Source: Firmicutes bacterium UBA5454
GTDB lineage: Bacteria > Bacillota > Clostridia > Caldicoprobacterales > DTU083
Length of the DNA stretch: 7,717 nt
NCBI GenBank assembly: GCA_002426555.1
Contig: DIQU01000028.1
Coordinates: 1-7,717 of the forward strand
Direction of reading: 5' to 3'
The notes under the pieces are model-generated. The model saw nothing but the letters and a program-made list of their open reading frames with translations, was not told where the DNA came from and did not search any database. The position numbers and the translations under genes were made by a program. Every line of letters begins with the position of its first letter. Within the stretch, counting starts at the first letter, position 1. Below are positions 6,518 to 7,717 of the stretch, piece by piece.

Positions 6518-7034
6518 TTGCATCCCCCTCCTGTAGCTCCTGAGGTTTTTCCAACTCTTTAATTTCATCCCTCAGCAAGGCAGCTTGTTCGAAAGCCTCA
6601 AGCTCAATTGCCCTTTTCAATTCTCCCCTCAATCGGGTAATCTGTCTCTTTATCTGTAAATCTGAGCCGCCTCTTTTGGGCACCTTGCCTGTATGCTGAG
6701 TATTCCCATGGATTCTTCCCAGAACCGGTCCAAGCTCGTTTTCAAAAAACTTATAACACTCCCCACAACCAAGCCGTCCCATTTTCTTAAATCGTTTGTA
6801 ATCCATCCCGCATACTCCACATTCAGAAGATACCGGCTTTTCAGAAGCTTTTTGTGAATGACCCATATCCATAAAACCGAATATTAAATCATTCAAGGAA
6901 AAAGACGGACCCTGAATGAAATCCTCGTGAGACCGAGCGCAATCTTCGCAAAGATGAGACTCGGTTTTTTTATGGTTTATGATTTTTGTCATATGAACAG
7001 TAGCCTGTTTTTGTTTACATTCCTGACATAACAT
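6501..7034 (-). CDS. mcsA: McsA, zinc-binding activator of the McsB arginine kinase
   Basis: McsA binds and activates McsB. The 177-residue protein has four CxxC motifs (Cys3/Cys6, Cys29/Cys32, Cys72/Cys75, Cys90/Cys93), consistent with two zinc sites. They are followed by the conserved HTGKVP stretch (114-119) and a C-terminal UVR domain (about 129-163, with LEAFEQAALLRDEIKELE). The UVR module is shared with UvrB/UvrC and with the ClpC middle domain. Domain order and length are normal. The start at 7034 has AGGAGG about 8 bases upstream. It is the second gene of the operon, 45 bp after ctsR and overlapping mcsB. Confidence 0.95.
   Translation of the reverse strand: MLCQECKQKQATVHMTKIINHKKTESHLCEDCARSHEDFIQGPSFSLNDLIFGFMDMGHSQKASEKPVSSECGVCGMDYKRFKKMGRLGCGECYKFFENELGPVLGRIHGNTQHTGKVPKRGGSDLQIKRQITRLRGELKRAIELEAFEQAALLRDEIKELEKPQELQEGDANELDK
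6527..6532 (-). promoter_or_regulatory. ribosome binding site that decides the mcsB start
   Basis: AGGAGG on the minus strand lies inside the 3' end of mcsA. Two ATG codons follow, 3 bases (6523) and 9 bases (6517) downstream. Normal spacing favours 6517. Its place inside mcsA suggests that mcsB translation depends on ribosomes reaching the end of mcsA. Confidence 0.7.
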
Positions 7035-7058
7035 AGTCCTGCCTCCTTACTACATTAA

Positions 7059-7080
7059 ATACCCAAAAATGATTGGGTAT
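7059..7080. repeat. perfect hairpin in the ctsR-mcsA gap
   Basis: ATACCCAA (7059-7066) and TTGGGTAT (7073-7080) form an 8-bp perfect inverted repeat with a 6-base loop. It begins at the last base of the ctsR stop codon and ends about 25 bases before the mcsA start. No T run follows on the minus strand, so read-through is expected. An mRNA processing or stability element, or a weak attenuator between the repressor and its effectors, is possible. Confidence 0.6.
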
Positions 7081-7553
7081 CACACTTTCTTACTATTCCA
7101 CGTTATGATGGCTGTTATCATAGATTTCAATATACCCGCTCGAATGTTGTCCTTTAAGTTGGTCGGTATCATAATCGCCTTGTCTGTTATTGCTGACTTC
7201 ATCAGATAGGCACTTTTTTCCAAGATGTCCCCCTGTTCAAACAGACGTTTGATAATCTGCAGAGCATTCTTCTCTGTAATTCGAATTCCTATACCTTCGG
7301 ACAGTAGATAATGCAGGTAATCATTTTTTTCTACATCCAGACGTATGATCCGAATATAACCTCCGCCGCCCCTTCTGCTTTCTATATAGTATCCCTGATT
7401 GGGAGAAAATCTGGTTGAAAGAACATAATTAATCTGGGATGGCGCACACTCAAAATAGTCAGCCATTTCATTTCGTTGCAGTTCCAGCTGCCCCTCACTT
7501 TCCCGAAGAAGAGTTTTAATAAATTCCTCTATGATATCACTTAAGCGTGCCAT
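7080..7553 (-). CDS. ctsR: CtsR, repressor of class III heat-shock genes
   Basis: CtsR is a dimeric repressor that binds GGTCAAA direct repeats before clp and ctsR genes and is released on heat or protein stress. The 157-residue product has an N-terminal winged helix-turn-helix (about 24-70). It includes ECAPSQINYVLSTRF (35-49) and the wing RRGGGGYIRI (60-69), whose arginine-glycine loop senses heat and contacts DNA in studied CtsR proteins. The C-terminal helical part (about 80-157) matches the dimerisation and McsB-contact domain. Length and layout are normal. I chose ATG 7553 because AGGAAG lies 7 bases upstream and the protein then begins MARLSDIIEEF, like known CtsR proteins. An ATG at 7571 would add six residues and would have to use a ribosome binding site inside the operator. 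It is the first gene of the operon and almost certainly represses itself through the operator at 7573-7589. Confidence 0.96.
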   Translation of the reverse strand: MARLSDIIEEFIKTLLRESEGQLELQRNEMADYFECAPSQINYVLSTRFSPNQGYYIESRRGGGGYIRIIRLDVEKNDYLHYLLSEGIGIRITEKNALQIIKRLFEQGDILEKSAYLMKSAITDKAIMIPTNLKDNIRAGILKSMITAIITWNSKKV

Positions 7554-7560
7554 TGTATCA

Positions 7561-7566
7561 CTTCCT
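7561..7566 (-). promoter_or_regulatory. ribosome binding site deciding the ctsR start
   Basis: AGGAAG on the minus strand is 7 bases before ATG 7553. It lies between the alternative ATG (7571) and the chosen start, so it can only serve the latter. Confidence 0.65.
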
Positions 7567-7572
7567 ATCATT

Positions 7573-7589
7573 TTTGACCTTCTTTGACC
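7573..7589 (-). promoter_or_regulatory. CtsR operator, exact consensus match
   Basis: On the minus strand the site reads GGTCAAAGAAGGTCAAA: two perfect heptads separated by three bases, matching the published RGTCAAANANRGTCAAA consensus at every position. It lies just downstream of the -10 element, at about +5 to +21 of the predicted transcript, so bound CtsR would block initiation or promoter escape. One operator is seen in the visible upstream region. Confidence 0.95.
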
Positions 7590-7599
7590 TTCATATTAT

Positions 7600-7628
7600 A
7601 TTATACCCCATATTCTAAAAAATGCAAA
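7600..7628 (-). promoter_or_regulatory. sigma-A promoter of the ctsR operon
   Basis: TATAAT (7600-7605) is a perfect -10 on the minus strand. A second TATAAT overlaps it by one base (7595-7600). TTTGCA at 7623-7628, 17 bases upstream, is a moderate -35 with four of six matches. Transcription would start near 7593, directly before the CtsR operator, giving a leader of about 40 bases to the ctsR start. No CIRCE element or sigma-B-like motif is visible. Confidence 0.8.
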
Positions 7629-7675
7629 TGTTATTTACTTGGCTTTAGGCTCGAGGTACCAGGCAATTGATACAT

Positions 7676-7717
<42 letters not shown>

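Noticed and set aside
6518..6568. Longer McsB N-terminus starting at 6568
   Set aside because: The extra 17 residues are unlike the family and overlap mcsA further, and the ribosome binding site lies inside this extension.
7652..7662. Adjacent CTCGAG and GGTACC restriction sites suggesting vector sequence
   Set aside because: The sites overlap by chance in a natural AT/GC mixed intergenic stretch leading into native tandem repeats, and no other vector sequence is seen.

Overview
The window is a class III heat-shock (protein quality control) locus from a low-to-moderate GC Firmicute, most likely a member of the Clostridia. The evidence is the gene order ctsR-mcsA-mcsB-clpC-radA with carD close by, the strong AGGAGG ribosome binding sites, the sigma-A type promoters, and a conserved CxC/CxxC protein of a type I associate with clostridia. 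The sequence alone does not support a genus. Almost everything lies on the minus strand, so transcription runs from high to low coordinates.

Right end, 7717 to 7554: a 14-bp tandem repeat runs off the edge. It is followed by a sigma-A promoter (7600-7628) and an exact match to the CtsR operator (7573-7589). From there ctsR, mcsA, mcsB and clpC are packed as an operon (7553 to 3028). The gaps are 45 bp between ctsR and mcsA (with a hairpin), a 17-bp overlap between mcsA and mcsB, and 10 bp between mcsB and clpC. CtsR represses the operon. McsB with its partner McsA phosphorylates arginines on CtsR and on damaged proteins. ClpC recognises phospho-arginine and feeds substrates to ClpP, which is not in this window.

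Middle, 3027 to 1373: the 197-bp gap between clpC and radA holds a drifting 17-bp tandem repeat fused to a long imperfect palindrome of a type dispersed in many bacterial genomes. It shows no convincing terminator or radA promoter. radA (DNA recombination and repair ATPase) follows. In many Clostridia disA, for the cyclic di-AMP synthase that RadA can partner, comes next. Here it is absent, and only a tiny 20-codon reading frame with a good ribosome binding site follows the radA stop.

Left part, 1321 to 1: a 131-residue conserved protein with a putative four-cysteine metal site is the only plus-strand gene. It converges on radA and diverges from carD. The 315-bp divergent region (611-925) carries a near-consensus promoter for the plus-strand gene (864-892), two candidate promoters for carD (697-725 and 735-763) and a 9-bp direct repeat in helical phase (788-806). 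I see no RNA gene or further coding sequence there. carD ends in a strong intrinsic terminator that overlaps its last codons. A further minus-strand gene starts at 34 from its own extended -10 promoter and leaves the window after 11 codons. By its position it is probably the PIN/TRAM-domain membrane protein usually found after carD.

The coding content is conventional. The points worth a second look are the missing disA, the composite repeat between clpC and radA, the tandem repeat upstream of ctsR, and an altered residue in the McsB allosteric motif.
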